The notes below the pieces were generated by a model. That model ran no database searches, was not told where the DNA came from, and saw nothing but the letters and a program-made list of their open reading frames with translations. Both the position numbers and the translations under genes were made by a program. DNA of 64,000 nucleotides from Pseudomonas asiatica (lineage in GTDB: Bacteria > Pseudomonadota > Gammaproteobacteria > Pseudomonadales > Pseudomonadaceae). The stretch is from NCBI RefSeq assembly GCF_040214835.1, contig NZ_CP157874.1, positions 4,483,501 to 4,547,500 of the forward strand. The letters are read 5' to 3'. Below, one piece after another: positions 9,216 to 17,461 of this stretch. Numbering within the stretch: the stretch's first letter is position 1; every line of letters begins with the position of its first letter.

Positions 9216-9910
9216 GGGGCCTCGCCGACGAACAGGTAGCCCTTGCTGCGCAGGGTCTTGATCAGCCTTGGCTGGAGCGGGTCGTCGCCGATCTTGGGGC
9301 GGATCCTGGAGATGCGTATGTCGATGGAGCGGTCCTGGCCGTCGTAGCCGACGCCACGTAGCGCGGTGAAGATCTGCTCGCGCGTCAGCACCCGCCCGGC
9401 GTTGCTGGCCAACAGCCAGAGCAGGTCGAATTCGGCGCCGGTCAGCTCGATCAGCTGTTCCCCCAGACGCGCCTCGCGCAGGCGATTGTCGATGCGCAGC
9501 GCGCCGAAGGCCAGGTCCTGGCGCTTGCTGTCCGGTGCTTCGCTGCGGCGCAGCAGGGCCTGAATGCGTGCCAGCAGCAGGCGTGGGCGTACGGGTTTGC
9601 AGACGTAGTCGTCGGCCCCCAGGTCCAGGCCCTGGACCTGGTCGAGTTCATCGCTGCGGGCGGTCAGCATGAGGATCGGGCCGGGGTACTGGCTGCGCAC
9701 TCGGCGGCAGATGCTCAGGCCGTCCTCGCCGGGCAGCATCAGGTCGAGAATGACCAGGTCGGGCTGGCTGTCGACGATGCGCCGCGCGGCGCGCGCGCCA
9801 TCGCCCTCGACGCTGACTTCGTAGCCGTTGGCCTGCAGGTACTCGGCGGTGAGCTCGGCCAGGCGCTGGTCGTCTTCGACGATGAGGATGCGGGGTGCGG
9901 GGTGGTCCAT
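9212..9910 (-). CDS. rstA: Response regulator, RstA-like (OmpR family)
   Basis: DNA-binding response regulator of 232 residues. The receiver domain has acidic residues in IVEDDQ, phospho-acceptor Asp56 in VILDLMLPGEDG and the conserved VCKP lysine. The winged helix ends TLRSKGYLFV. The frame extends 23 codons upstream through a REP element, so the ATG at 9910 (MDHPAPRILIVED) is preferred. It is the first gene of a two-gene operon with the kinase. Its promoter must lie within or beyond the REP element upstream. Confidence 0.85.
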   Translation of the reverse strand: MDHPAPRILIVEDDQRLAELTAEYLQANGYEVSVEGDGARAARRIVDSQPDLVILDLMLPGEDGLSICRRVRSQYPGPILMLTARSDELDQVQGLDLGADDYVCKPVRPRLLLARIQALLRRSEAPDSKRQDLAFGALRIDNRLREARLGEQLIELTGAEFDLLWLLASNAGRVLTREQIFTALRGVGYDGQDRSIDIRISRIRPKIGDDPLQPRLIKTLRSKGYLFVGEAP

Positions 9911-9941
9911 GGCTTGTGCCTTTGTTTGTTGTTTTTCTGTG

Positions 9942-10053
9942 GCCTGTGCCGGCCCCTTCGCGGGTGAACCCGCTCCCACAGGGACCGAGCCGCTTTCGAA
10001 GCCTGTGCAATACCTGTGGGAGCGGGTTCACCCGCGAAAGGGCCAGCACAGGC
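9942..10053. repeat. REP-type inverted repeat upstream of rstA-like gene
   Basis: gcctgtgccggccccttcgc and its near reverse complement gcgaaagggccagcacaggc flank inner gggtgaacccgctccc / gggagcgggttcaccc arms. Same family as 2904 and 5061. Confidence 0.88.
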
Positions 10054-10275
10054 AACATAACCCTTTAACCAAAAAGCAACATCCCCTGGGAATACTACGG
10101 CTGCCATCCGGTACTGCCAACCTGCCAGCAGCCCCTAGACTGAACCGTTTTTTGTGATAGGGTTCGCGCCCGAAAAATTCTGCCCCGGGGCAGCAAGGCG
10201 CAGAAAAATACTGCAAACCACTTGGCACAAGGCCTACAGCGAATACCCACCATTCACTCACAAAGTACGCACAAG

Positions 10276-10284
10276 TTATCCACA
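10276..10284 (+). promoter_or_regulatory. DnaA box upstream of nrdA
   Basis: TTATCCACA is a perfect match to the DnaA box consensus TTATNCACA. DnaA is known to act on nrdAB in E. coli. The site lies just upstream of the candidate -35 element. Confidence 0.6.
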
Positions 10285-10314
10285 GGCGCTCGCCTTGCAA
10301 AGCCCCCGATACCG

Positions 10315-10355
10315 CATTATCTTGTATCCCGATCGCAGCGAACCACTAGATATAG
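10315..10355 (+). promoter_or_regulatory. Pair of NrdR-like boxes in the nrdA promoter
   Basis: CATTATCTTG (10315-10324) and CTAGATATAG (10346-10355) match the NrdR core CwAtATaTwG at 8 and 9 of 10 positions. They are exactly 31 bp apart, three helical turns, the arrangement known for NrdR repression of ribonucleotide reductase genes. The first overlaps the probable -10. Confidence 0.7.
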
Positions 10356-10739
10356 GGGTTCGTGCAAAATCACACACAAAAGTCAACCCGCAAAATCAAG
10401 CGATTTTTTCGGGTGAACTTCAAGTGATTCCAGCAGCCAAACCGCTCCTGCGGAGGCGACCGAGGCAAGCCCTTCCAGGGCCTTGTTCGGGTATGGGTGT
10501 TACAGGCCAGGCCTGGCATCCATCAGCAACAGTTTTTGGGCCCGGCCCAGAACCTTTGACTTCGGCCAGGGAGCGGCGAGCCAATTGCCCTTATTCCTGA
10601 GTCTGTCCCGAAGTTGGTACGCCCGCGCGGGCGGATGCGCATGCATTGCCCATCCCCGCCGGGCCATCGAGCAAGTGGACGGAACGGTGGGCGCCCAAAA
10701 GGCGCCTGAACAATATAGAAACTGTGGAGACACCCACCC

Positions 10740-13619
10740 ATGCAAACCGACACAACTCGCGAGAACCCGCAGGCCAAGGTGCCGCAGGCCGCCGATTCCA
10801 ACCAGGATCTGGCCGCCACCGCTCCCGGCCAACTGCGTGTGATCAAGCGTAACGGCACTGTCGTCCCCTACACCGACGACAAGATCACCGTGGCCATCAC
10901 CAAGGCGTTCCTCGCAGTTGAAGGCGGCACCGCCGCCGCTTCGTCGCGCATCCACGACACCGTCGCGCGCCTGACCGAGCAGGTCACCGCCACGTTCAAG
11001 CGTCGCATGCCATCGGGTGGCACCATCCACATCGAAGAAATCCAGGACCAGGTCGAACTGGCCCTGATGCGCGCCGGCGAGCAGAAGGTCGCCCGTGACT
11101 ACGTGATCTACCGCGAGCAGCGCGCCAAGGAGCGTGCCACCCGCGTCAACACCGAGTCCGTGGTCGAGCCGCACCCAAGCATCCGCATCACCCTGGCCGA
11201 CGGCAGCCTGGCGCCGCTCGACATGGCCCGCCTGAACACCATCATCAGCGAAGCCTGCGAAGGCCTGGCCGAAGTCGATGGCGACCTGATCCAGCGCGAC
11301 ACCCTGAAGAACCTGTACGACGGCGTGGCCATCAAGGACGTCAACACCGCCCTGGTGATGACCGCCCGTACCCTGGTCGAGCGCGAGCCGAACTACTCGT
11401 TCGTTACCGCCCGCCTGCTGATGGACACCCTGCGCGCCGAAGGCCTGGGCTTCCTGAACGTGGCCGAGAGCGCCACCCACCACGAAATGGCCGACCTGTA
11501 CGCCAAGGCCCTGCCGGCCTACATCGACAAAGGCGTCGAGTTCGAGCTGCTGGACCCGGCCCTGAAAGGCTACGATCTTGACCGCCTGGGCAAGGCCATC
11601 GACCACGAGCGTGACCAGCAATTCACCTACCTGGGCCTGCAGACCCTGTACGACCGCTACTTCATCCACAAGGATGGCGTGCGCTTCGAGCTGCCACAGG
11701 TGTTCTTCATGCGTGTGGCCATGGGCCTGGCGCTGGAAGAGAAAGACAAAGAAGCCCGTGCCATCGAGTTCTACAACCTGTTGTCGTCCTTCGACTACAT
11801 GGCCTCGACCCCAACCCTGTTCAACGCCGGCACCCTGCGCCCGCAGCTGTCCAGCTGCTACCTGACCACCGTGCCGGACGACCTGTCGGGCATCTACCAC
11901 GCGATCCACGACAACGCCATGCTGTCGAAATTCGCCGGTGGCCTGGGCAACGACTGGACCCCTGTGCGTGCACTGGGCTCCTACATCAAGGGCACCAACG
12001 GCAAGTCGCAGGGCGTGGTTCCGTTCCTGAAAGTGGTCAACGACACCGCCGTTGCCGTCAACCAGGGTGGCAAGCGCAAGGGCGCCGTGTGTGCCTACCT
12101 GGAAACCTGGCACCTGGACATCGAAGAATTCATCGAGCTGCGCAAGAACACCGGTGATGACCGTCGTCGTACCCACGACATGAACACCGCCAACTGGATC
12201 CCTGACCTGTTCATGAAGCGTGTCTTCGATGACGGCAAGTGGACCCTGTTCTCGCCTTCGGAAGTGCCAGACCTGCACGACCTGACCGGCAAGGCCTTCG
12301 AAGAGCGCTACGAGTACTACGAAGCCTTGACCGAGTACAACAAGATCAAGGTGTTCAAGACCATCCAGGCCAAAGACCTGTGGCGCAAGATGCTGTCGAT
12401 GCTGTTCGAGACCGGCCACCCGTGGCTGACCTTCAAGGACCCGTGCAACCTGCGTTCGCCGCAGCAGCACGTGGGCGTGGTCCACAGCTCGAACCTGTGC
12501 ACCGAGATCACCCTGAACACCAACAAGGACGAGATCGCGGTCTGCAACCTGGGCTCGATCAACCTGCCGAACCACATCGTCGACGGCAAGCTGGACACCG
12601 CCAAGCTGCAACGCACCGTGAACACCGCCGTGCGCATGCTCGACAACGTGATCGACATCAACTACTACTCGGTGCCGCAAGCGCGTAACTCGAACTTCAA
12701 GCACCGCCCGGTCGGCCTGGGCATCATGGGCTTCCAGGATGCGCTGTACCTGCAGCACATTCCGTACGGCTCCGATGCTGCCGTCGAGTTCGCCGACAAG
12801 TCGATGGAAGCGGTCAGCTTCTACGCCATCCAGGCGTCCTGCGACCTGGCCGACGAGCGCGGTGCGTACGAGACCTTCCAGGGTTCGCTGTGGTCCAAGG
12901 GCATCCTGCCGCTGGATTCGCAACAGATCCTGATCGAGGCCCGTGGCGCCAAGTACATCGACGTCAACCTGGAAGAGTCCCTGGACTGGGCCCCGGTGCG
13001 CGAGCGCGTCAAGAAAGGTATTCGTAACTCGAACATCATGGCCATCGCGCCGACCGCGACCATCGCCAACATCACCGGCGTGTCGCAGTCCATCGAGCCG
13101 ACCTACCAGAACCTGTACGTGAAATCGAACCTGTCGGGCGAGTTCACCGTGATCAACCCGTACCTGGTCCGCGACCTGAAGGCCCGTGGCCTGTGGGACT
13201 CGGTAATGATCAACGACCTCAAGTACTACGACGGTTCGGTGCAGCAGATCGAGCGTATTCCGCAAGAGCTGAAGGACCTGTACGCCACCGCGTTCGAAGT
13301 CGAGACCAAGTGGATCGTCGATGCCGCCTCGCGTCGCCAGAAGTGGATCGACCAGGCCCAGTCGCTGAACCTGTACATCGCCGGCGCCTCGGGCAAAAAG
13401 CTGGACGTTACCTACCGCATGGCCTGGTACCGTGGTCTGAAGACCACCTACTACCTCCGTGCCCTGGCCGCGACCAGCACCGAGAAGTCGACCATCAACA
13501 CCGGCAAGCTCAACGCCGTTTCCAGCGGTGGCGACAGCGCCCCGGTCCAGGCAGCCGGCCCTGCGCCAGTGCCGAAGGCCTGCGCGATCGACGAGCCTGA
13601 CTGCGAAGCCTGCCAGTAA
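10740..13619 (+). CDS. nrdA: Ribonucleoside-diphosphate reductase class Ia, alpha subunit
   Basis: Catalytic subunit that reduces NDPs to dNDPs with the NrdB radical cofactor. The protein has 959 residues, about 200 longer than E. coli NrdA. The N-terminus has an ATP-cone (residues ~32-130, from LRVIKRNGTVVPY) followed by a second cone-like segment (~145-240, from IRITLADGSLAPLD), as in P. aeruginosa NrdA with two cones. The barrel carries active-site cysteine regions (PQLSSCYLTT, SSNLCTEITLN). The tail ends CAIDEPDCEACQ with the redox-active cysteines. A ~35-base spacing to GTGGAGA precedes no better start, and ATG 10740 is used. nrdB follows after a hairpin and REP fragment. Confidence 0.95.
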   Translation: MQTDTTRENPQAKVPQAADSNQDLAATAPGQLRVIKRNGTVVPYTDDKITVAITKAFLAVEGGTAAASSRIHDTVARLTEQVTATFKRRMPSGGTIHIEEIQDQVELALMRAGEQKVARDYVIYREQRAKERATRVNTESVVEPHPSIRITLADGSLAPLDMARLNTIISEACEGLAEVDGDLIQRDTLKNLYDGVAIKDVNTALVMTARTLVEREPNYSFVTARLLMDTLRAEGLGFLNVAESATHHEMADLYAKALPAYIDKGVEFELLDPALKGYDLDRLGKAIDHERDQQFTYLGLQTLYDRYFIHKDGVRFELPQVFFMRVAMGLALEEKDKEARAIEFYNLLSSFDYMASTPTLFNAGTLRPQLSSCYLTTVPDDLSGIYHAIHDNAMLSKFAGGLGNDWTPVRALGSYIKGTNGKSQGVVPFLKVVNDTAVAVNQGGKRKGAVCAYLETWHLDIEEFIELRKNTGDDRRRTHDMNTANWIPDLFMKRVFDDGKWTLFSPSEVPDLHDLTGKAFEERYEYYEALTEYNKIKVFKTIQAKDLWRKMLSMLFETGHPWLTFKDPCNLRSPQQHVGVVHSSNLCTEITLNTNKDEIAVCNLGSINLPNHIVDGKLDTAKLQRTVNTAVRMLDNVIDINYYSVPQARNSNFKHRPVGLGIMGFQDALYLQHIPYGSDAAVEFADKSMEAVSFYAIQASCDLADERGAYETFQGSLWSKGILPLDSQQILIEARGAKYIDVNLEESLDWAPVRERVKKGIRNSNIMAIAPTATIANITGVSQSIEPTYQNLYVKSNLSGEFTVINPYLVRDLKARGLWDSVMINDLKYYDGSVQQIERIPQELKDLYATAFEVETKWIVDAASRRQKWIDQAQSLNLYIAGASGKKLDVTYRMAWYRGLKTTYYLRALAATSTEKSTINTGKLNAVSSGGDSAPVQAAGPAPVPKACAIDEPDCEACQ

Positions 13620-13628
13620 GGCCAGGCC

Positions 13629-13660
13629 GAGGCTTCCTGCGGGAAGCCTCAACGCGTTTT
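13629..13660 (+). terminator. Hairpin downstream of nrdA
   Basis: A perfect 9-bp stem GAGGCTTCC / GGAAGCCTC with loop TGCG lies ten bases past the nrdA stop, followed by a short T-run (13657-13660). It is probably an attenuating or partial terminator between nrdA and nrdB. Confidence 0.65.
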
Positions 13661-13676
13661 CCGCACCACTGCGGAC

Positions 13677-13712
13677 CCTGTGGGAGCGGGTTCACCCGCG
13701 ATGAGGCCGGCA
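13677..13712 (+). repeat. Single REP unit (unpaired) between nrdA and nrdB
   Basis: ccctgtgggagcgggttcac with the following cccgcgatgaggccggc is one arm of the 2904/9942 family, without an inverted partner. Confidence 0.75.
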
Positions 13713-13865
13713 CTCCCGCCGCCTCTCCACAGCCAGACACAACAAGCCGTGGCTACAAAACCGCGGCCAGCCCTTTTCGGGCACCTCAGATTTGCGTGCA
13801 CCGCACCGCAACCAAGATCCACCGGCCATACTTGATAGATGGCCCTCAAGCAGGAGCATCTCACC

Positions 13866-15116
13866 ATGCTGAGTTGGGACGAATTCGATAAAGAAGACGG
13901 CGAAGTAGCCGCCAAAGGCAACACCCCTGCGCAGGCCGCTGCCGCCGCCACCCTCGACAAGCTCGACAGCGCCGGTGGTGCCGCCGCCCTGGAAGCCCGT
14001 GCCGCCACCGCTGACGACTCCGACGCCGTCAAGCGCGCCAAGGCTGCCCTGAACGACCTCGACATCGCCGAAGGCCTGGCCGAGCTGGAAGGCTCCGGCG
14101 CCCGCGTGCGTGTTGACGAAAAGCGCATGATCAACTGCCGCGCCGACCTCAACCAGCTGGTACCGTTCAAGTACGACTGGGCCTGGCAGAAGTACCTGGA
14201 CGGCTGCGCCAACCACTGGATGCCGCAAGAGGTCAACATGACCGCCGACATCGCCCTGTGGAAGAGCATGGACGGCCTGACCGAAGACGAGCGCCGTATC
14301 GTCATGCGCAACCTCGGCTTCTTCTCCACCGCCGACTCGCTGGTAGCCAACAACCTGGCCCTGGCCGTGTACCGCCTGATCACCAACCCGGAGTGCCGCC
14401 AGTACATCCTGCGCCAGGCCTTCGAAGAGGCGATCCACACCCACGCCTACCAGTACTGCATCGAGTCGCTGGGCATGGATGAAGGCGAGATCTTCAACAT
14501 GTACCACGAGATCCCATCGGTAGCGAAGAAAGCCGCCTGGGGCCTGAAGTACACCCGCGCCATCTCCGACCCGGAGTTCAACACCGGCACCGTCGAAACC
14601 GACAAAGAGCTGCTGCGCAACCTGATCGCCTACTACTGCGTACTGGAAGGCATCTTCTTCTACTGCGGCTTCACCCAGATCCTGTCCATGGGCCGCCGCA
14701 ACAAGATGACCGGCGTGGCCGAGCAGTTCCAGTACATCCTGCGTGACGAGTCGATGCACCTGAACTTCGGTATCGACGTGATCAACCAGATCAAGATCGA
14801 GAACCCGCACCTGTGGGACGCGGCGATGAAGGAAGAAGCGACCCAGATGATCCTGCAAGGGACCCAGCTGGAGATCGAATACGCCCGTGACACCATGCCA
14901 CGCGGCGTGCTGGGCATGAACGCAGCGATGATGGAAGACTACCTCAAGTTCATCGCCAACCGTCGCCTGACCCAGATTGGCCTGAAGGAAGAGTACCCAG
15001 GGACTACCAACCCGTTCCCGTGGATGAGCGAGATCATGGACTTGAAGAAAGAGAAGAACTTCTTCGAGACCCGCGTGATCGAGTATCAGACTGGTGGGGC
15101 GTTGAGCTGGGATTGA
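13866..15116 (+). CDS. nrdB: Ribonucleoside-diphosphate reductase class Ia, beta subunit
   Basis: Diiron-tyrosyl radical subunit that partners NrdA. The 416-residue protein has a four-helix metal core with ligand helices around [20 protein letters not shown] (approximate 180-200) and [13 protein letters not shown], which contain the Glu and His ligands and the radical Tyr. It starts [16 protein letters not shown] 13866 has AGGAG nine bases upstream; the in-frame ATG at 13839 has no Shine-Dalgarno and would add nine codons. A strong terminator follows. Length is typical of pseudomonad NrdB (longer than the E. coli 376). Confidence 0.95.
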   Translation: MLSWDEFDKEDGEVAAKGNTPAQAAAAATLDKLDSAGGAAALEARAATADDSDAVKRAKAALNDLDIAEGLAELEGSGARVRVDEKRMINCRADLNQLVPFKYDWAWQKYLDGCANHWMPQEVNMTADIALWKSMDGLTEDERRIVMRNLGFFSTADSLVANNLALAVYRLITNPECRQYILRQAFEEAIHTHAYQYCIESLGMDEGEIFNMYHEIPSVAKKAAWGLKYTRAISDPEFNTGTVETDKELLRNLIAYYCVLEGIFFYCGFTQILSMGRRNKMTGVAEQFQYILRDESMHLNFGIDVINQIKIENPHLWDAAMKEEATQMILQGTQLEIEYARDTMPRGVLGMNAAMMEDYLKFIANRRLTQIGLKEEYPGTTNPFPWMSEIMDLKKEKNFFETRVIEYQTGGALSWD

Positions 15117-15135
15117 TATCCGAGCGAGCATAGAG

Positions 15136-15162
15136 AAGGCTGCCGATTGGCAGCCTTTTTTT
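15136..15162 (+). terminator. Rho-independent terminator of nrdB
   Basis: AAGGCTGCC-GATT-GGCAGCCTT is a perfect 9-bp stem followed by TTTTT. Confidence 0.92.
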
Positions 15163-15164
15163 GT

Positions 15165-15196
15165 AAAAAAGAGCTGCCTCAAGGCGGCATTTTTTA
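15165..15196 (-). terminator. Terminator of the RelA/SpoT-domain gene
   Basis: On the minus strand atGCCGCC-TTGA-GGCAGC followed by TCTTTTTT, with one mismatch in the stem. It lies across the stop codon region of the gene reading from the right. Confidence 0.75.
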
Positions 15197-15874
15197 TTTA
15201 GCCTCATGAATTTTAAATATAGCATCTGCTAACCGCGACCCCGTTGACACAAGCTTAGATAAGACTCTTAATTGCTCAACGGTTGCCGCCTGATCAGTTT
15301 TATCTGGATAGTTAATTGAGTGATCGATCTCTCCCCAAGCCTCTTCAAACAATGTCCTGACCTGAATTTCACAGGAGATATTATTTTCATCATTTGCAGG
15401 CGATATCAAATAGTGCACACTCGTATAGTACGACGGCTTTATTGAGGTTCTAATCTTAAACGCTTTAAAAAACTCAACAGACTCAGGATCCCAAGTATAA
15501 GCTATGGGCTTTTCGAGCAATTTCCAGTGCTTTGAAGAGACCTTTTTCATTACAAACTTGTGTATACCTGAAAATTGATTCTGGTGAAGGTGCAGAATTC
15601 TAATTCCAGCGAAATCTGTAATCTCCGAAAACAAATTATCCTTGGTTATACTCCTACCTTCAGAAAGTTTCCGATAGATTTTTTTTGCAAGATGCCCCTC
15701 ATCCTTCAAGCGAGTTTTAGTAGAGTGGATTACTGAGGGTACTCCAGTGTTCAAAGCTGGCGACGAAGCGAAATCAGCCTGAACATTAGTAAGAAATAGT
15801 TCAAATAGCCTCTTCTTCTCACGATACTGCTCGACCATCCCGTTAACCGTAGCTTTCCGCACCAAGTCATCCAT
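15194..15874 (-). CDS. RelA/SpoT-domain (small alarmone synthetase-like) protein
   Basis: Predicted nucleotide pyrophosphokinase that would make (p)ppGpp or a related alarmone. The 226 residues match the size of small alarmone synthetases, with no HD hydrolase domain, so on its own it could only synthesise. Visible motifs are TRLKDEGHLAKKIYRK near 54 (Arg55, Lys57), DFAGIRI (Asp87), KPSYYTSVH (Tyr, His154) and EIQVRTLFEEAWGEIDH (Glu169, Arg173, His185). The catalytic set appears intact. I chose ATG 15874 with an AGG 6 bases upstream; a TTG at 15892 overlapping the ParA-like stop is possible. The DNA is strongly AT-rich, with codons unlike the flanking genes, which indicates transfer. It might be a toxic or phage-responsive SAS, but that is inference. 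Confidence 0.82.
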   Translation of the reverse strand: MDDLVRKATVNGMVEQYREKKRLFELFLTNVQADFASSPALNTGVPSVIHSTKTRLKDEGHLAKKIYRKLSEGRSITKDNLFSEITDFAGIRILHLHQNQFSGIHKFVMKKVSSKHWKLLEKPIAYTWDPESVEFFKAFKIRTSIKPSYYTSVHYLISPANDENNISCEIQVRTLFEEAWGEIDHSINYPDKTDQAATVEQLRVLSKLVSTGSRLADAIFKIHEAK

Positions 15875-15884
15875 AAACAACCTA

Positions 15885-16991
15885 TTATCCAATCAACTCA
15901 ATCCGCTCAATAAGCGAGTCGGAGAATTCTTTATATTTTTCTTTGGTGGCAAGAATATCAGGTTTCTGCCCGTTTACAGTGTTTTGATGTTCTTTATCCA
16001 ACCGAGGGATTTTAGGTATCTTCCACATTGGAACACGATAATGCTGGGCTAGACTCGGAAAAGTATTATGCCCATGCATTACGGACTCGCCACCGATCGG
16101 CTCCGACAGAAGATCATCACTAATACCTTTACGAAGATCGGCACCAATATGCGTATTGATAATATCAGGAATCTGAAGAGCATATTTCAAATGCGCCTGT
16201 GCCAAATTCCACTTTGAACTGTGCTTCGTGTACTTCCTCGCATTATATATCGTATAGCCAAGAAACTTTACAAACTCAGCAGGGAAAAGTTTTCGTTTAT
16301 CCTTTGAAATTAACTTATAGATTATGTCAAATTCCTCATGCCACTTCCTAAGACTACTACCAATGTTTCTGATACCGTACAGCGAGAACATGTCCGGCGC
16401 TGCAGGAACAAAAAAGCCATCCACAGTCGATATAATTGTCTTATTAAGCGAACCCAAGCTTGGTGAGGTATCAACAATCACAAAATCATATTTATTTTTC
16501 TTTGCGTATTCCTCTGAAAGGCTTCTAATCTTAGTGATGGTTCGAATTGCCAACGCATCGCCACGATAAGCATCACTCCATCGAGAGGATATCTTCTCTT
16601 CAAATTCGTGTATGGATAACCGCCCAGGGATTATATGAAGATTTCTTGTTATTTTATGCGGAGGCGGCAATCGCTCATAGTCACCAGTACCATCAATAGT
16701 TGGCTGAAGCAGATAGTGAAGCGATCGAGTTTCTGCCTCCAAATCATCAATTTCTTGAGCCGATTTATTCTTCCTAAACTCTTCAATCCCCAACTCTACA
16801 CAACTATCCTCCTTTTCCCACATATCATGAATAGTTTCAACCGGCATTGAGTAGATAGTCAAATTACACTGAGGATCCGCATCTAAAAGTAAGACTTTGT
16901 ACCCCGCCTCACTTAGAGAATGCGCCAAATGGTAAGTCAGAGTAGTTTTGCCGACTCCGCCCTTATTATTGAATACAGAAAGAATCTTCAC
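15885..16991 (-). CDS. ParA/MinD-like ATPase partnered with the RelA/SpoT-domain protein
   Basis: Deviant Walker ATPase. Read from GTG 16991 it starts MKILSVFNNKGGVGKTT, with the signature Lys10 and the P-loop at residues 11-17, the A' motif DADPQ at 37-41 and Walker B VIVDTSPS with Asp174. At 368 residues it is ~100 longer than chromosomal ParA. Extra segments occur around 45-145 and in a basic C-terminal third (KYTKHSSKWN), which may carry partner binding. GTG 16991 has AAAGGA upstream and aligns with normal ParA starts; an ATG at 17096 would add 35 codons. No ParB gene or parS-like array is nearby, so plasmid partition is unlikely. The synthetase gene starts 11 bases after its stop. The gene is AT-rich. 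Confidence 0.8.
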   Translation of the reverse strand: MKILSVFNNKGGVGKTTLTYHLAHSLSEAGYKVLLLDADPQCNLTIYSMPVETIHDMWEKEDSCVELGIEEFRKNKSAQEIDDLEAETRSLHYLLQPTIDGTGDYERLPPPHKITRNLHIIPGRLSIHEFEEKISSRWSDAYRGDALAIRTITKIRSLSEEYAKKNKYDFVIVDTSPSLGSLNKTIISTVDGFFVPAAPDMFSLYGIRNIGSSLRKWHEEFDIIYKLISKDKRKLFPAEFVKFLGYTIYNARKYTKHSSKWNLAQAHLKYALQIPDIINTHIGADLRKGISDDLLSEPIGGESVMHGHNTFPSLAQHYRVPMWKIPKIPRLDKEHQNTVNGQKPDILATKEKYKEFSDSLIERIELIG

Positions 16992-17188
16992 ACCATTAAA
17001 TCCTTTACTTAGGAGGCCTAATAATGGCACATGGCCACTGAAAACGGTAGCCTGTATTTGAACACGCTGCTCCAGGGCCTTATCTATTGGCAACATAGAG
17101 AAAAATCCTACAGCCACCAGATTTGACCCATCTGCAAGGTAAGAGTACGGTAACCGCGGCGCCTAAGAAACGCCTCACGTAGCGGTCA

Positions 17189-17370
17189 ATCCGCCCCGAC
17201 AGATGCGGCTTTTTTGTGCCTGTGGTCTAATCCTGCACGCACAAAACGTGTTATGTCGGGAGCGGACTAATACAAGACCCGCAAGGGGAATACGTCCGGT
17301 CCGCTACGTGGGATTTCTTAGCTCCCGACACCCAGCCCTAAGAAAGCTGAAATCACGTAGAGGTAACGGA
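17189..17370 (+). ncRNA. Structured leader resembling phage ash/immunity-type region
   Basis: This stretch has no normal ORF but dense structure. CCGC...GCGG followed by TTTTTT (17191-17215) looks like a terminator. TGTCGGGAGC (17254-17263) pairs with GCTCCCGACA (17321-17330). AGCGGAC (17261-17267) can alternatively pair with GTCCGCT (17299-17305). One frame reads protein-like segments (PDRCGFFVPVV, then CYVGSGLIQDPQGEYVRSA, then WDFLAPDTQP) interrupted by stops. I recall similar strings from phage ash-family annotations, but this is unverified. A regulatory RNA upstream of the BRO gene is the likeliest reading. Confidence 0.4.
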
Positions 17371-17371
17371 A

Positions 17372-17461
17372 ATGCCTACCAAATCCAGCAATTTCAGGCT
17401 CTTCGCACATGCGTCTCGCCTGTTTAAATCTGAAAGGATCACGGAGGCCAGCCATGACTGA
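17372..17461 (+). CDS. 29-residue leader ORF overlapping the BRO-N gene
   Basis: ATG 17372 to TGA 17459-17461 encodes MPTKSSNFRLFAHASRLF followed by KSERITEASHD. AGAGGT lies 7 bases upstream. Its stop overlaps the beginning of the BRO gene (ATG 17454), so it could couple translation of the two. It continues the frame of the ash-like segments upstream. It is too short to assign a function, and a leader peptide role is inference. Confidence 0.4.
   Translation: MPTKSSNFRLFAHASRLFKSERITEASHD

Larger units (their letters stand above)
10054..10739 (+). promoter_or_regulatory. nrdA upstream control region (0.7 kb, no gene)
   Basis: No credible ORF lies here. The region holds a perfect palindrome CTGCCCCGGGGCAG (10180-10193) between A-rich flanks, a DnaA box, two NrdR-like boxes, and a probable -35 TTGCAA (10295-10300) with TATCTT (10318-10323) 17 bp further on. 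That places the nrdA start of transcription near 10330, with a leader of about 400 bases. The leader's role is unknown. Confidence 0.5.

Noticed and set aside
10500..13652. 1050-codon open frame on the minus strand opposite nrdA
   Set aside because: Composition is Val/Gln/His/Gly-heavy with no motifs, typical of a GC-rich antisense shadow, and nrdA on the plus strand is unmistakable.
15885..16991. Plasmid partition locus
   Set aside because: A ParA-like ATPase is present but no ParB gene, replication gene or parS-like repeats are seen around it.
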